64,000 nucleotides of DNA from Dermanyssus gallinae (lineage: Eukaryota; Arthropoda; Arachnida; Mesostigmata; Dermanyssidae): contig QVRM01002157.1 of the NCBI GenBank assembly GCA_003439945.1, positions 38,501 through 102,500 of the forward strand, given 5' to 3'. The position numbers and the translations under genes are program-made. Below, piece by piece: positions 61,409-64,000 of the stretch; within the stretch, counting starts at the first letter, position 1, and every line of letters starts with the position of its first letter. Below the pieces are notes generated by a model. The model had not been told where the DNA came from. It searched no databases and saw only the letters and a program-made list of their open reading frames with translations.

Positions 61409-62180
61409 AACGAAGAAGGTAGCAGCAGAAACGTACCCGGCTTGGATTGTTCTGCTCTCGTACAGTGTTTGCGCCGGCGAACAACGATAGCTGTATCTGC
61501 TGTCGCTCCGAACGTGCCGCAATCGAGTGGGTGCATGAAATTTCGCACAATGCACGGCTATCAGCAGCTGTAGTTGTCGTAGTAGTAGTATGAGTAGTAG
61601 TAACAGTAACATAAAGCCCTTTGAAATGCCCTCGAGCCGCGTGCAAACTAGGTTTGCGATCTCTTGCGCTTGCTGAGGGCAGTCTCTCTGGGCTGGCCTT
61701 CTGTCCGGCGGCCGAAGTGCGCACCAACTCGCTCGATACTGTCAGTCTGTCTGTCTGCGTTACAGTGGCGTTTTCCTCTCGCCCTTGATCCTCTGGTTCG
61801 CTCTCGTACTTTGGTACCCTCGTGCACTCGAGTTGTTCTTCCTTTGTATTTCTCCTCCACCTCCTCCTCCTCTCCTCACATTGATAGCATTCTGTTGCTG
61901 CCCCAGTCATGGCCGCTTACGCTCGTACGTGCTTTATGCTTCTTGAGAGAGATATAGAGAGAGGGCGAAGTCCGCATTCCTTCGGCGCCATATGGCTCTT
62001 CCGAGATCCACCCAGATCATCATCATCATCATCATCATCATTATCGGCATCATCACCGGCATCACTGAGAACAACAAGCCACAAACAGCCTATCGATCCG
62101 CTGACAGCAGCCGAACACGGTGCTGTTTCTTCAGCATCGTGTGTAACACACGTTGCGCGTGCGAGCGAGCGTATAAAGCT

Positions 62181-62228
62181 ATGAACTCGACAGAGCACTA
62201 TGAACTCGACAGAGCACTATGAACTCGA
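62181..62228. repeat. 19-bp tandem repeat, 2.5 copies
   Basis: ATGAACTCGACAGAGCACT repeated twice, then a partial third copy (ATGAACTCGA). Confidence 0.93.
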
Positions 62229-62853
62229 GCGAATTGCCCGGATTGTATCTTAGGACGCCCAAGTCAAATATCAGGGCAGACAGAAAACGACCGAGGAAGA
62301 AGGAACAGAGGGAGAGAGAGAGAGAGGAATAAAACCAGAATCCAAGAGGATCTGGATTTTCTCTACGCGATGCGCTAATAGCGTCGGTTTTCGTCATGGT
62401 GGTTGCCAGCCCCGACTTGCTTCGGACAAAATTTTGATGTGTCGCTCTATCGAGGAACAGGTGTCTGTCTACCAGACAGGTTCTCGACAGGCTACCAAAA
62501 CACAGGGTGGGGCGAACTACAGTGTCGCCGGCCAGGCGGCCGGACAATCGTCCGCTATCTCCATCATTGTCGCGATGTCGTGTACAGTGATGGCTGGATG
62601 ATGGCAGAATGATGAGGACAGGTCAGGGCTTCTTTATTCATACGCTGTGAGAGGAATCTGCTGCCTGGCTCTCTCTTTCTCTCAACGTCTTTTCGTACCA
62701 CTCGTTTCGAACCAATGCTGCTACACTGTGCACCGAGTGCAATAGTTGTGGATCTTGAAATGGTCTGAATCGAATCGCGTGCGCTTCGATTCCATGTGAT
62801 GTTTGTTGGTGGGTATTTCCGAGTTCTTGTGATTAAAGTTTATGATTAGCTTG

Positions 62854-62854
<1 letters not shown>

Positions 62855-62889
<35 letters not shown>
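62855..62889. repeat. (TA)n island
   Basis: TA array of about 35 bp. Confidence 0.93.
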
Positions 62890-62891
<2 letters not shown>

Positions 62892-63560
62892 GCAAATTGC
62901 CGATCGCTTATTCAATTAATTCTAGCTCACATTCCGCGACATTAGCGCAGTTTGTGTTAATCCACAAAAGTTTTTGTTGGACCGTTGATGCAAAACGAGG
63001 GAATGTACAGACGTACATTGTCTACTGCTATTACTTACGGGCTGTCTGCTGTAATCGCAGTCAACTTGGACGAGCCGGACACTGTTGAGAGAAGCGAGAA
63101 CAGGTTGCCTGTGCAAAAGCAAATTACCGAGAGCTCACCATCATTAACAGCTTGAAATATATATATATACTCGTATATATATATGAAAGCATTAAAGTAC
63201 GGGGTGGTGGTGCAGTCTCTACCGAGACCTGCACACAAGTAACCAGACGACTGCGATCGACTGTGTCTGCCCAATCGGATCCAGTTCGCAGCCATTTTAG
63301 GCAGGCAGAATTCCTAAAGTCGCGGCGTCAATCGCGCGCAGGGCCGCCTAAATTGAAAGCAGCCTACGATTCGGTCATTGTGGCTCTTCGGCTACCTTGA
63401 AGGCTATCGCAATCCTCGGGCCAAGATGTTCAGCGACGTGGTGGCTATAGTAGAATGGCTGCAGAACGACGCCGACAGCACCGACTACTGGATGGAGGGA
63501 GAGCAGGGGCCGACAAGTGTTTCTCGGGGGGTTGTATTTGTATTCTCACCAGCACCCCGG

Positions 63561-63621
63561 CACGACCGGCCGATCTGTTGCTGCAGACGCTGCGCTTACA
63601 GCAACAGATCGGCCGGTCGTG
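63561..63621. repeat. Perfect inverted repeat, 23-bp arms, 15-nt loop
   Basis: The left arm begins CACGACCGGCCGATCTG (63561-63583) and the right arm, 63599-63621, is its exact reverse complement, ending CAGATCGGCCGGTCGTG. Outside the arms, short C and G runs (CCCC and GGGG) extend weak pairing. Could be a small-RNA precursor, an inverted duplication, or a template-switch artefact. Confidence 0.95.
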
Positions 63622-64000
63622 GGGTAGCCGCTGCAGCAGGAGAAGCAGAAGTACTGGGGAGAGCTTCGGACTTTTCCTGGTGGTTCAAAGAGCGAAAGTG
63701 CGCCGCCTGATCTACTCTCGGCCTCTGTATGTGTGGATCTGGCGATCGACGGTTCGCCCTCTGGGCAAACAACTCCTCGGGGCGGCTGATAGCCTGCACC
63801 AAGAAAGCCACCAGAATGGGGCTGGTGCAGTCGTAGTCGTAAATCGTAAACGACGACACAGCCCTGCGGGTCACCCACAAGTCGCCTGGCGGCCTGATGC
63901 TGGTTAGTAAACTGGCTCTCTCTTTCTTGATTTGTGATTAATAGGAAACTATTAGTCTAGCTGGACATTGAACATTCGTTCAGAGAGGGAGCAACACGAG

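Noticed and set aside
62171..62183. TATAAA followed by ATG
   Set aside because: Leads only into the 19-bp tandem repeat with no supported gene downstream.
62403..62612. Possible transposase-like frame
   Set aside because: No catalytic or helix-turn-helix motif found; resemblance was superficial.

Overview
This is a eukaryotic (metazoan) genomic window dominated by one protein-coding gene, a D-type cyclin on the plus strand. Three coding exons are recognised: 5509-5814 (start codon to the first part of the cyclin box), 14824-15039 (216 nt) and 26241-26400 (160 nt). All three are bounded by canonical GT/AG sites, join in frame, and place introns where vertebrate CCND1 has them, with the same internal exon lengths. 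Introns 1 and 2 are about 9.0 and 11.2 kb. Intron 3 opens at 26401, and I found no credible exon 4 or 5 before the window ends, so the 3' part of the gene probably lies beyond position 64000.

Layout. 1-2340: repeat-derived sequence, with a pair of diverged repeats, decayed minus-strand reading frames and a tRNA-derived SINE. 2340-5508: 5' flank, with (TA)n arrays and then a complex sequence leading to the start codon. 5815-14823, 15040-26240 and 26401-64000: introns packed with (TTG)n/(CAA)n-type trinucleotide tracts, about thirty (TA)n islands, several minisatellites, tRNA-derived SINEs (some with target-site duplications), one decayed mariner-type transposase (about 60.6-61.07 kb, minus strand) and several striking inverted repeats. 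Nearly all long open frames in the window are translations of simple repeats (poly-Val, poly-Leu, poly-Thr, poly-Asn, poly-Tyr/Ile) and are not genes.

Organism. The sequence supports an animal with long introns, intermediate GC, very abundant microsatellites, active or recently active tRNA-derived SINEs and mariner elements, and a cyclin D with an LxCxE Rb-binding motif. An invertebrate, possibly a lophotrochozoan such as a flatworm, is a guess; no species marker was recognised. No rRNA, true tRNA gene, CRISPR array, operon or prokaryotic feature was seen. Nothing here amounts to a clearly new biological system. The best leads are the SINE family with intact target-site duplications, the perfect 23-bp-arm inverted repeat near 63.6 kb, the imperfect intronic hairpin at 14.5 kb, the open-frame minisatellite at 49.4-49.9 kb and the unidentified minus-strand reading frames at 1.2-2.0 kb.
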